Assembly (NCBI GenBank): GCA_016711225.1
Contig: JADJTK010000022.1
Coordinates: 46,913 to 110,912, forward strand
DNA from: Opitutaceae bacterium
Lineage (GTDB): Bacteria; Verrucomicrobiota; Verrucomicrobiia; Opitutales; Opitutaceae
Direction of reading: 5' to 3'
DNA: 64,000 nt
The notes beneath the pieces are model-generated. The model was not told the DNA's origin. It did not search any database and saw only the letters and a list, made by a program, of their open reading frames with translations. Position numbers and translations under genes: made by a program. Positions 1 to 7,999 of this stretch are shown in pieces; within the stretch, counting starts at the first letter, position 1, and every line of letters starts with the position of its first letter.

Positions 1-553
1 CGCGCACCGGTACAGGGAGCGCCTTCGGGGTCGTGGCCGCCCGGGCGGGCTTGATCGGCGCAGCGGTGGCCTTCGGCTTGGATGCAGGCGAACGAGGAGC
101 CGGCTGGTCGGTGATCCGGGGTGAAGCTACGGCCGCCGGAGTTGCGGCCGAACGCGTCGGGCTCGGCTGCTGCGTCTTCGCGGGGATGCCGATAACCGGC
201 ACCTTGCTCGGTTTCGTCCCGGAGTTGGTAGAACGTTTGGTCCGATCCGACTTCTTCTCGGTGGCCGCACCCTTGGCCTTGCTGGACGGGCCCGAACCGA
301 TGACGATCGGCGCCGATCCCACCTTTGCTTTGGTTCCGCCTTTTTTGGCCAGGCGTTTCGCCGCTTTGAACGCCTTGCGCGCGCTCTTCAGGGCCTTCTT
401 CGCGGCTTTCTGAACCTTGTTTGCCTCTTTTAGGCTGAGCTTGGCCGCTTGCACGCGGTTACGGGCGGTGGTGACATCAATCTCGAGGGTAGTGGTGGCG
501 GGGCCGGGCGTTTTGGTGTCGGCGGTCTTCTGAGCCTTGGACTTCGCTTTCAT
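1..553 (-). CDS. Lys/Ala-rich histone H1-like protein (partial)
   Basis: The reading frame opens with ATG at 553 and runs without a stop off the left edge, giving at least 184 residues; the C-terminus is missing. The N-terminal third is a basic helix dense in Lys and Ala (for example KEANKVQKAAKKALKSARKA). The rest is Pro/Ala/Ser/Thr/Lys-rich and probably disordered, with PAAVA and KPKATAAP-type repeats. This composition matches bacterial histone H1-like or other DNA-compacting basic proteins, but low complexity makes homology weak. A nucleoid-binding role is an inference; a ribosome- or RNA-associated basic tail protein is an alternative. No operon partner is visible. Confidence 0.6.
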   Translation of the reverse strand, partial: MKAKSKAQKTADTKTPGPATTTLEIDVTTARNRVQAAKLSLKEANKVQKAAKKALKSARKAFKAAKRLAKKGGTKAKVGSAPIVIGSGPSSKAKGAATEKKSDRTKRSTNSGTKPSKVPVIGIPAKTQQPSPTRSAATPAAVASPRITDQPAPRSPASKPKATAAPIKPARAATTPKALPVPVR

Positions 554-864
554 GGTGGTCGCAATTGTAGGGAGCTCGGGGTGAGTTTGTGCCGTTTGTG
601 TGACAGTGGCTGTGTCCTTACAACCCTCGGATTGTTACGTTTTGCATGGCCGGAGGCCGGGGGGAGCGCCTCCAGCGCAAAACACGGGCGGTAATAGCGC
701 ACCGGCCGCGATCTCCACCTCGAGCCAAGCGCTGACGCGGGGAGGCTGCTCCGTGCCGGGAGGCTGGCTGGAAGCGAACCGAGTTGGCGCGGGCGCGGCC
801 TTCTTCACCGCGAAGTCACGCGCCCCCTCTTTTCAATCGCGTTTTTGGCCTGTAGGTTACTCGT
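554..864. other. Intergenic region, no gene seen
   Basis: Spacer of about 310 bp between two divergent genes. It should hold the promoters of both. I see no convincing -35/-10 pair, no structured RNA and no codon-like reading frame. Confidence 0.4.
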
Positions 865-1116
865 GTGAATACGAGGCCGCATAGTCGTTGGAAGATGGTT
901 ATTCCGGACCGCGCCGCGGGCGGCGCGGCCTTGCGCGGGATGGATCGGGCCGTGGCCTTTGCGCGGGAGGGGCGGCTCATATCCGCCATCAAGTGGCTCG
1001 AGGCGAACAATCCCAGCCTCCTTCGGGAGGAGGCGAAGGCGCTGGTACGTTCCTTCGGGTACAGTGCCGAGGTGCGCTGGCCGGAATCGGAGAGACTGCC
1101 GGTGCGGAGGCTGTGA
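865..1116 (+). CDS. Small hypothetical protein with L7/L12 tail-like helix pattern
   Basis: 83 residues from a GTG at 865; an internal ATG at 895 is an alternative start. The middle reads as a short beta strand followed by helices, with the segment AIKWLEANNPSLLREEAKALV. Its spacing of hydrophobic and Glu/Ala/Lys residues resembles the C-terminal domain of ribosomal protein L7/L12 (the K-EAK-LV helix). Small proteins with this pattern are found in several bacterial groups, and their role is unknown to me. Start and function are both uncertain. It stands alone between convergent and divergent neighbours. Confidence 0.45.
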   Translation: MNTRPHSRWKMVIPDRAAGGAALRGMDRAVAFAREGRLISAIKWLEANNPSLLREEAKALVRSFGYSAEVRWPESERLPVRRL

Positions 1117-1169
1117 GACTCTGCGTTTGGTTGTCCGCTTCCCTTGCCCGGTTAAACCGCAACCGCTAT

Positions 1170-2150
1170 TCACGCGCGGGTTTGTATGGTCCGCCGGTAC
1201 TCGGTGGGCGCGGTTCCCACTTCCTGCCGGAATACCCGGTTGAAGTGTGAGACCGACTCGAAGCCGCAGGCGTAGGCCACTTCGATCACCCGCTGGGCTT
1301 TGCTCGCGAGCAATTCCCGGGCGTGGGCGATCCGGCAGGCGTTCACGTAGGAACCGAAGCCGACTCCGGTGGTGCGTTTGAATACGCGGGAGAAGTGATC
1401 CGCGCTCAATCCTACCGTTGCCGCCACCCGGGCCAGCGACAGCGGAGCGGCCAGATGGGTGGCCACGTGGCGCTTGGCTGCCGCCACTGCCGCCGGCTCA
1501 CGCGGGATCGCCCGCAATTGCCGCTGGCGCACCTCTTCTCCAATAACCACTGCCACGTGGCGCAATAGATCCAATACGCCGTCGAGTCCCTCAGTCGATC
1601 GACGAGGCAGCTCGCGCCACGCCTCGAGTGCCGCGAGAAACTCTGGTTGCCCAAGCCCCAGCCGGACCAGGCGCCCGGCGAAATCCGCCTCGGTTTGGCG
1701 GGCATCGACCAGCGGGCCACACTCGATCAGCCCCCACGGTGTTGGTTCCCCGGCGTGCACCGGTAGTGCCACCAACCAGAACCCCAGAGAACAGCGGTTG
1801 CGATGGATTCCGCCGCAGGCGCGCGCGGCCTCGCGCACGCCGAGGTGTGTCTGGGCGCAGCCGGGCTGTGGACCTTGCCCCGCCTCGAGCAGGCGGCAGA
1901 CGTAGCCCACGCCGGTCGTCACCTCGGCGTGCCCCAGGGGAAAGGCGCGCACCGGCATCCCGCAGCCTCGTTCCAGCGCTGTCAGCCAGCCTTCGGCGAC
2001 GGGCAGCCCCATCGTGTCCCGGGCGGGCTGTGCTATCGCTGCGACCGCGGGGCAGCGGTCGGTCATCGAACCGATGGGGCCGAGCCCCGGTCCGTGATCC
2101 GGAGACGGCGCCTGAGCGGGGAGGGTGGCGAGAAAGGACATGCCTCCCAT
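1170..2150 (-). CDS. AraC-family transcriptional regulator with PocR sensory domain
   Basis: About 326 residues. The N-terminal half carries a PocR-type ligand-sensing domain, with Cys and His residues around the CGGIHRNRC segment and a LIECGPLVD-like core. The last 100 residues form a double helix-turn-helix AraC DNA-binding domain (SLARVAATVGLSADHFSRVF, then IEVAYACGFESVSHFNRVFR), ending in the usual AP-EYR motif. PocR domains in known proteins bind small hydrocarbon derivatives such as propanediol; the ligand here is unknown. It is transcribed divergently from the alkaline phosphatase gene 218 bp away, so it may control that gene or itself; this is inference. ATG at 2150 is chosen; TTG at 2153 and ATG at 2141 are also possible. 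Confidence 0.85.
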   Translation of the reverse strand: MGGMSFLATLPAQAPSPDHGPGLGPIGSMTDRCPAVAAIAQPARDTMGLPVAEGWLTALERGCGMPVRAFPLGHAEVTTGVGYVCRLLEAGQGPQPGCAQTHLGVREAARACGGIHRNRCSLGFWLVALPVHAGEPTPWGLIECGPLVDARQTEADFAGRLVRLGLGQPEFLAALEAWRELPRRSTEGLDGVLDLLRHVAVVIGEEVRQRQLRAIPREPAAVAAAKRHVATHLAAPLSLARVAATVGLSADHFSRVFKRTTGVGFGSYVNACRIAHARELLASKAQRVIEVAYACGFESVSHFNRVFRQEVGTAPTEYRRTIQTRA

Positions 2151-2368
2151 CAACGCGCTCGGCCGGCCGGGATCAATCCGGCCAGGTGAAACCTTGGTGA
2201 CAAACCCGTTTGGTCCCGGCAGGTCGCCGCCGAATGCAACGGTGAGGTGAAATCACCCTCTCGCGTCGGATCGGGGCAAGGAAAACCCGGACTGGGCGTA
2301 GCCCGTTTCGGGGCCCTTCAGGCATTCTCGGGCTGCAGACTCCGCAAACCCAAACACCAGCACCTCAC

Positions 2369-3778
2369 ATGAACTCGTCTCTCCGTTCCGCCATCGCCGG
2401 CACCGCTCTCGTCGCGGGCCTGGCTTCTCCGCTCACCGCCCAGCAGGCCAAAAACGTCATCCTGATGATCAGCGATGGCCAGGGCTTCAACGCCGTAACG
2501 GCCACCGAATACTACACCGGGAGCAAGGCCGTCTACGAAGGGTCCGACTTCGTCAAGGTCAGCATGCAGACGAGCTCGGCCAACAACCCGGCCGGCTACG
2601 ACCCGATCGCGATGTGGTCAGATACAAACTACCAGAAGATCAAGCCCACCGACTCGGCCTCCGCCGCCACGGCGATGTACACCGGCGTAAAGAACTACGA
2701 CGGGCAGGTCAACTGGAGCACCACGGGCCAGCCGCTCACGACGTTCTTCGAGCTCGCTGGTCAGGCCGGCAAGGCCGTGGGCGCCGTTTCCTCCGTCGAG
2801 TTCTCCCATGCGACCCCGGCGGCCGTGGTGTCCCACAACTCCAGCCGAAACAACTACTCGGCTATCGCCAACGAGGCGATCAACAATAGCCACGTCACGG
2901 TGCTGATGGGCGCCGGCCATCCGTTGTACAACGACAACGGCGTGCTGCGCACCACTGGCATCAACTACAGCTACGTCGGCGGCCAGACCACCTGGAACGA
3001 CATCACCGATGCCGACGGCGCCAACGGTTTCGCCTTCGTCGATACGACGGCCGGTTTTGAGGCCCTCGCCAATGGCTCGATGAACGTCGACAAGGTCATC
3101 GGCGTGGCCCAGGCCGGCACGACCCTGCAGCAGGGGCGCAGCAACCCCGTCGGCAATTTTGACCCCTTGAATACGAACGTGCCAACCTTGAGCACGATGA
3201 CGAAGGCCGCCCTCAACGTTCTCGACAACGACACGGACGGCTTCGCGGTGATGATCGAGGGCGGCGCGATCGACTGGGCGGGGCATGCCAACCAGATCGA
3301 CCGGACCATCGAGGAACAGAAGGACTTCAACGCCTCCGTGCAGTCCGTTGTCGACTACCTCAATGCCGGCACCAATGGCAACAACTGGAGCAATACGCTG
3401 TTGATCGTCACCGCCGACCACGAGACCGGCGGCCTCTGGGGCGCGGCGAACACGTTCGACCAGGTGGGAAACAACGGCGTCGGCGTGCTGCCGACGGTTG
3501 GCTACAGCTCGGGCGATCATACCAACGTGCTGGTGCCGCTCTATGCGAAGGGCGCCGGTGCGGAAGCGTTCCTCGCGGCCACGATCGGAACGGACACCCA
3601 GCTGGCGACGCGTTATGGCGTGGATGCCGCCTTCAATCAGTATATCGACAACACTTCGGTCTATGATGTGGTGGTCGGAGCCACCGCCATTCCGGAGCCT
3701 TCGACCTACGCGGCGATTTTTGGCGCGGCGGTTCTCGGGCTGGCCGGCTTCCGCCGGATGCGTCGCCGGGCCGCCTGA
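2369..3778 (+). CDS. Alkaline phosphatase with PEP-CTERM sorting signal
   Basis: 469 residues. A Sec signal peptide (about residues 1-25, ending near LTAQQ) precedes an alkaline phosphatase fold. The first metal site is in VILMISDGQG, the nucleophile is Ser96 in the TDSASAATA motif, and further ligands sit in EGGAIDWAGHANQID and TADHETGG. These match the PhoA family, so the enzyme should hydrolyse phosphate monoesters outside the cytoplasm using Zn/Mg. The C-terminus has a PEP-CTERM signal: IPEPSTYA, a hydrophobic stretch, then an Arg cluster at the end. In known systems this is processed by an exosortase and often links the protein to exopolysaccharide. No exosortase gene is in the window. 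A strong terminator follows. Confidence 0.93.
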   Translation: MNSSLRSAIAGTALVAGLASPLTAQQAKNVILMISDGQGFNAVTATEYYTGSKAVYEGSDFVKVSMQTSSANNPAGYDPIAMWSDTNYQKIKPTDSASAATAMYTGVKNYDGQVNWSTTGQPLTTFFELAGQAGKAVGAVSSVEFSHATPAAVVSHNSSRNNYSAIANEAINNSHVTVLMGAGHPLYNDNGVLRTTGINYSYVGGQTTWNDITDADGANGFAFVDTTAGFEALANGSMNVDKVIGVAQAGTTLQQGRSNPVGNFDPLNTNVPTLSTMTKAALNVLDNDTDGFAVMIEGGAIDWAGHANQIDRTIEEQKDFNASVQSVVDYLNAGTNGNNWSNTLLIVTADHETGGLWGAANTFDQVGNNGVGVLPTVGYSSGDHTNVLVPLYAKGAGAEAFLAATIGTDTQLATRYGVDAAFNQYIDNTSVYDVVVGATAIPEPSTYAAIFGAAVLGLAGFRRMRRRAA

Positions 3779-3812
3779 AGCGAAGACGGTTCTCGCCCGC
3801 CGCCCCGACTGC

Positions 3813-3843
3813 GCCCGCCGGTTCACCCCGGCGGGCTTTTTGT
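3813..3843 (+). terminator. Rho-independent terminator after the phosphatase gene
   Basis: A GCCCGCCGG / CCGGCGGGC stem with a short loop is followed by TTTTTGT. It lies 35 bp after the phosphatase stop codon. Its U-tract overlaps the most upstream in-frame GTG (3842) of the following helicase gene, which argues that the helicase starts further downstream. Confidence 0.85.
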
Positions 3844-3910
3844 GCCTGTCCCGAAGGCGCTACTGGCGGGAAGGCCGCGCTCGACAGGGCGGGGTGGAGC
3901 GTGCGTTTTG

Positions 3911-6709
3911 GTGCCCGTGACTGCCCAACCTCCACCGCTCGCCCCGCTGCCGGGTCCGTACAACGCGGACGCCGCCCTCGACCGTTTTCTTACGGTCATC
4001 GCCGCGCGCGGGCTCGCCCTCTACCCGGAGCAGGAGGAGGCCATCCTCGAGCTGTTCGCGGGCCGGAACGTCATCCTCAACACGCCCACCGGCTCCGGCA
4101 AATCCCTCGTCGCCGCCGCCCTGCACTTCAAGGCCCTGTGCGCCGGCCAGCGCTCGGTCTACACTTGCCCGATCAAGGCGCTGGTGAACGAGAAGTTCCT
4201 CTCCCTGTGCCGCGACTTCGGCCCGGAGAACGTGGGGATGATGACCGGCGACGCCTCGGTGAATCCGAAGGCGCCGGTCCTGTGCTGCACCGCCGAGATC
4301 CTCACCAACATCGCCCTGCACCGCGGCCACGAGAGCGATATCCGCGCGGTGATCATGGACGAGTTCCACTACTATTCGGATCGCGAGCGCGGCTACGCCT
4401 GGCAGGTGCCGTTGCTCACCATGCGGGGTGCGCGGTTCCTGTTGATGTCGGCCACGCTCTCCTCGACGACCTTCTTCGAGGAGGAACTCACCCGGCTCAC
4501 CGGCGAGGTGTCGGTGACCGTACGCGGCGACCGCCGGCCGGTGCCGCTGGAGTTCGAATACTCCGAGACCCCGTTGGCTGAGAAGGTGCAGGCGCTCTTG
4601 GACGGGAAGCGCTCGCCGGTCTACCTCGTCTATTTTACCCAGCGTGCGGCCAGCGAGGCCGCGCAGGATCTGATGAGCCTTGCCCTCGGCACCCGCGAAG
4701 AGCGCGCTGCGCTCGGGGCCGAGTTGGAGCGGACCAAGTTCAACAGCCCTTACGGCAAGGAAGTAAAACGCTGGTTGCGACACGGCATCGGCGTGCACCA
4801 CGCCGGCCTGTTGCCGAAGTACCGGGTGCTCGTCGAGCAGCTGGCCCAGCGTGGCCTGCTCAAGGTCATTTGCGGTACCGACACTCTCGGGGTGGGCATC
4901 AACGTGCCGATCCGCACCGTCGTCTTCACGCAGCTCTTCAAATACGACGGGCAGAAGTCAGCAGTTCTCAGTGTTCGCGACTTCCGGCAGATCTCCGGGC
5001 GGGCCGGGCGCAAGGGGTACGACGACGTCGGTTACGTGGTGGTGCAGGCGCCCGAACACATGGTGGCCAACAAGCGCGCCGAGGAGAAGGCCGCGGGCGA
5101 CCCGAAGAAGCAGAAGAAGCTCGTGAAACAGCGCCCGCCGGACGGCTTCGTGGGCTGGGACCAGAAGACGATGGAGCGCCTGCGCACCGCGTTGCCGGAG
5201 GTGCTCACCTCGCACTTCGACGTGTCGCACGGGATGCTCCTGCAGGTCCTTGCCCGCGATGGCGACGGCTGCCGGGCGATGCGCCAGCTCATCGCCGACT
5301 GCCACGAGACGGCCCCCCGCAAGGACTACCTGCGCAAGAAGACCTGGCAGCTCTTCCGCTCGCTCATCGAGCGCAAGATCGTCGAGTTCGTGCCCCCCGC
5401 GCCCAACGGCCGCAAGCTGCGCGTGAATTTGGAGCTTCAGGACGACTTTTCGCTGCACCAGACCCTCTCGCTGTGGCTGTTGGACACCCTGCCGCTGCTC
5501 GACCGCGAGTCGCCGACGTACGCTGTCGACGTGCTCACCCTGTGCGAGTCGATCGTCGAGGACCCGGATGCGATCCTGCGCCAGCAAGTGAGCAAGTTGA
5601 AGGGCGAGAAAGTGGCCGAGATGAAGGCGGCCGGCATCGAATACGACGAGCGGATGGAGAAGCTCGAGCTCATCGAGTATCCCAAGCCGATGCGCGAGTT
5701 CATTTACGAGTCGTTCAATACCTTCGCTGCCGCGCATCCCTGGATTGAAGGCGAAAACATCCGACCCAAGTCGATCGCGCGCGAGATGTTCGAGCGCTAC
5801 CAGTCCTTTAGCGAGCATGTGCGCGACTACGGGCTGGAGCGGTTGGAGGGCGTGCTGCTGCGCCATCTCTCCCAGACCTGGAAGGTGCTTTCCCAGACGG
5901 TGCCCGATCTGTTCAAGACCGAGGAGGTGCTGGAGCTAGAGACGTATTTCCGTGAGCTGATCCGCGGAGTGGATTCCAGCCTGCTCGAGGAGTGGGAGCG
6001 GATGCGCAACCCTGATTTTGTCACCGCAGAGACCGCCGACAAACCCGCCCGGCCGGCGAGCTATGACCTTACTCGCGATGTGCCGGGATTCCGGCGCCTC
6101 ATCCGTGCGGCCATTTTCGCGATACTCCAGGATGCGCTGGTGCGCGACTGGGAGGGTGCGGCCGGAAAAGTTGAAGTGGGAAATGGGGAGGCGGAAGGAT
6201 TGAAGGCTGAAGGCGGAAGGCTGCAGCCGGCCGGCGGCAGCCTGAAGACTGCGGTCGATGGACCGGGCGTCGAAGAGGGGGCCTTGGAGGAGGCGGCGGA
6301 CGATGCGCCGAGCGCCGAAGAGGGAGAGTCGATCACCGCGGGCGGACCGCTGACCTCGGACCTTGTTCACTCGACTACAGCCAACGATTCATCGGCTTCT
6401 GCGCACAGTCTGGATTCCGCGTTCATCCGCCCATCGGCGACCCCGGCGCGGCGGCTGGAGGACTTGTTTGCGCCGTATTTTGAGGCGCGGGGGCGTTTCC
6501 GGCTCGATCCGGCCGGCCGCGCGTCCGGGCACACGCACTGGGTCGAGGAGGGGCGCGAAACCGGTGAGTGGATCGTGGCGCAGGTGCTCGTCGACCCCGA
6601 GGAGCTCAACGACTGGGAGCTGGTGGTGGCGGTGAAGCTGGCGGAGTCGCGCGCGGAGAATCGCGCGGTGCTGCGCCTAGTCGCGCTGCGCCCAGTGGGG
6701 GAGTATTGA
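3911..6709 (+). CDS. Ski2-like DExH-box RNA helicase, DUF3516 type
   Basis: 932 residues from GTG at 3911. The frame is open to GTG 3842, but that codon is inside a terminator; GTG 3917 is also possible. Superfamily 2 motifs are clear: Walker A TPTGSGKS (about residues 58-65), DEFH box (150-153), SAT motif (LLMSATLS), and a second RecA domain ending in QISGRAGRKGYDD. The C-terminal region resembles DUF3516 helicases. The enzyme should unwind RNA or RNA-DNA using ATP; its substrate is unknown. Residues about 754-845 (bases 6170-6445) are a Gly/Glu/Ala/Ser-rich low-complexity insert before the conserved tail, encoded partly by a purine-rich repeat. It is followed by an inverted repeat and faces a convergent lipoprotein operon. 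Confidence 0.9.
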   Translation: MPVTAQPPPLAPLPGPYNADAALDRFLTVIAARGLALYPEQEEAILELFAGRNVILNTPTGSGKSLVAAALHFKALCAGQRSVYTCPIKALVNEKFLSLCRDFGPENVGMMTGDASVNPKAPVLCCTAEILTNIALHRGHESDIRAVIMDEFHYYSDRERGYAWQVPLLTMRGARFLLMSATLSSTTFFEEELTRLTGEVSVTVRGDRRPVPLEFEYSETPLAEKVQALLDGKRSPVYLVYFTQRAASEAAQDLMSLALGTREERAALGAELERTKFNSPYGKEVKRWLRHGIGVHHAGLLPKYRVLVEQLAQRGLLKVICGTDTLGVGINVPIRTVVFTQLFKYDGQKSAVLSVRDFRQISGRAGRKGYDDVGYVVVQAPEHMVANKRAEEKAAGDPKKQKKLVKQRPPDGFVGWDQKTMERLRTALPEVLTSHFDVSHGMLLQVLARDGDGCRAMRQLIADCHETAPRKDYLRKKTWQLFRSLIERKIVEFVPPAPNGRKLRVNLELQDDFSLHQTLSLWLLDTLPLLDRESPTYAVDVLTLCESIVEDPDAILRQQVSKLKGEKVAEMKAAGIEYDERMEKLELIEYPKPMREFIYESFNTFAAAHPWIEGENIRPKSIAREMFERYQSFSEHVRDYGLERLEGVLLRHLSQTWKVLSQTVPDLFKTEEVLELETYFRELIRGVDSSLLEEWERMRNPDFVTAETADKPARPASYDLTRDVPGFRRLIRAAIFAILQDALVRDWEGAAGKVEVGNGEAEGLKAEGGRLQPAGGSLKTAVDGPGVEEGALEEAADDAPSAEEGESITAGGPLTSDLVHSTTANDSSASAHSLDSAFIRPSATPARRLEDLFAPYFEARGRFRLDPAGRASGHTHWVEEGRETGEWIVAQVLVDPEELNDWELVVAVKLAESRAENRAVLRLVALRPVGEY
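6170..6262. repeat. Purine-rich repeat inserted in frame in the helicase gene
   Basis: The stretch is built from imperfect GAAGGCTGAAGGCGGAAGG-like units and resembles purine-rich tracts found between genes near 55165 and 56900. It encodes part of a low-complexity linker and does not break the frame. Confidence 0.5.
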
Positions 6710-6832
6710 GCTGAGGCGGAGCGTGACAGGGCTGGGCACCGCTCGTCGAAACTGTTCGCCTAACGCAATTCGCGTGTCGGCGGGAGATGGCTCCCGGCAG
6801 TCTCGGCCCACGAACTCCCGCTGCGGAGAATC

Positions 6833-6862
6833 AAAACGGCGGCACCGAGGTGCCGCCGTTTT
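6833..6862. terminator. Bidirectional terminator between convergent genes
   Basis: A perfect inverted repeat with AAAACGGCGGCACC on one arm and GGTGCCGCCGTTTT on the other. The A-run and T-run at its ends let it work in both directions. It separates the helicase gene (plus) from the lipoprotein operon (minus). Confidence 0.85.
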
Positions 6863-6886
6863 GGAGGGAAGGACTGTATCAGGTAC

Positions 6887-7321
6887 CTATTTCTGTCCGC
6901 CGGTGAAATTGCACTTCATTACCTCGGTTTCGCCGACTGAGGGCTCAACCAGCTCCGGCGACACGTGGCCGGCGAAGAATCCCATAGTGATGTTCAAGCG
7001 CACATAGCGGATCTGGCCGGGCTCCAAGGCGACCGACAGGGTTCGTTTCACTTCGGTGGCGGTGCTGATCTCGTAGTTGCCGGCCGGAAGGTCTTTGACG
7101 AAGAAGCCCTTTGGTTTGGCCGTGCCGACCTTGTCGCCGTTCACGCGCACCGGCGGTTGGATGGCGGCTCCGAGGACGGCGGTGCGATAAAAGACAATGC
7201 GCGCTTTCTCGGGAGCGAGGTCTGGGATTGAGCTCTTGGCCTCGGCATAACTTGGGCCGCCAGCGCAGCCGGCGAGGATGAAAGCGCAAAGCAGGGGCAA
7301 CAGGACGAGCAGTCTCTTCAT
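6887..7321 (-). CDS. Lipoprotein with DUF2846-like domain
   Basis: 144 residues. The signal MKRLLVLLPLLCAFILAGC ends in a lipobox (LAGC), so the mature protein should be lipid-anchored. The mature part (ARIVFYRTA, then VRVNGDKVGTAKPKGFFVKDLPAGNYEIST) has the strand pattern of DUF2846 proteins: a short beta-sandwich with an FYR motif and a PAG-Y turn. Function is unknown. The ATG at 7321 was chosen because it places the signal peptide at the N-terminus; the frame is open further upstream. It overlaps the preceding lipoprotein gene by 4 bp (ATGA), so the two are probably translationally coupled. Confidence 0.8.
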   Translation of the reverse strand: MKRLLVLLPLLCAFILAGCAGGPSYAEAKSSIPDLAPEKARIVFYRTAVLGAAIQPPVRVNGDKVGTAKPKGFFVKDLPAGNYEISTATEVKRTLSVALEPGQIRYVRLNITMGFFAGHVSPELVEPSVGETEVMKCNFTGGQK

Positions 7322-7719
7322 GGTTTTTGGATTTTGATTCTTACGGGTTGGGAAGCTGATGAGAATGTCTTCTCCACCTTCAGGAGAAAACCGACGACCT
7401 GATCGCCGTCGACGACAAGGAAGGCCTCGTGCATGTTCGAGCCTTCGACCGCGAGTACTTGGTCCTTTGTGTTGTAGACTTCGCCAAGTTCGGTGGTGCC
7501 CACTTGGGTCCAATGGGTACCATCGCGCAGGTAAACAGGGAAAGGGGTGCCGACCTTGACCTTTGCCGGGGCAACGAGGGTGAACGACTTCGCCTCCTGG
7601 CTAAGTGCCGTGAATGTGGCCGGGCGTTGGGTGAGGTAGACGACATTGAAGGCGCAGCCGCAAAGAAGCAGCGAGCCAAGGGACAAGGCCGCCAAGCATC
7701 GGTGAAGAGGGGTCGTCAT
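7318..7719 (-). CDS. Small lipoprotein of unknown function
   Basis: 133 residues from ATG 7719, chosen so that the signal peptide (LAALSLGSLLLCGC, lipobox LCGC) lies at the N-terminus. The mature domain of about 110 residues looks all-beta (KVKVGTPFPVYLRDGTHWTQVG, AFLVVDGDQVVGFLLKVEK). I recognise no family. It is the first gene of a two-gene lipoprotein operon. The 280 bp upstream is shared with the divergent cheA-like gene. Confidence 0.7.
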   Translation of the reverse strand: MTTPLHRCLAALSLGSLLLCGCAFNVVYLTQRPATFTALSQEAKSFTLVAPAKVKVGTPFPVYLRDGTHWTQVGTTELGEVYNTKDQVLAVEGSNMHEAFLVVDGDQVVGFLLKVEKTFSSASQPVRIKIQKP

Positions 7720-7999
7720 GGGCAATGGTCTACATTCCATCCGTTCTGGAGGCCGCCGAGCCTTTGGGCTGAAGGCCACCAAGGGTTTGCATCGATAGCG
7801 AAGAGTATCGAATCAACGATGGCAAGTCGCCAGGAACGCCAGGTGAGGGAATGGTGCCTTGGATCGGCCGGACCAGCTTCGGGCCTCGACTTCGGTTCGG
7901 CCCTGGGCACCAGGGCCGCAATCACGCAAGTTCGTGGCATTCATCGGTAAAGTTTGCGCCGAACGAACCGATTCCCGCTTCAACACCCCAAGTGTAACC

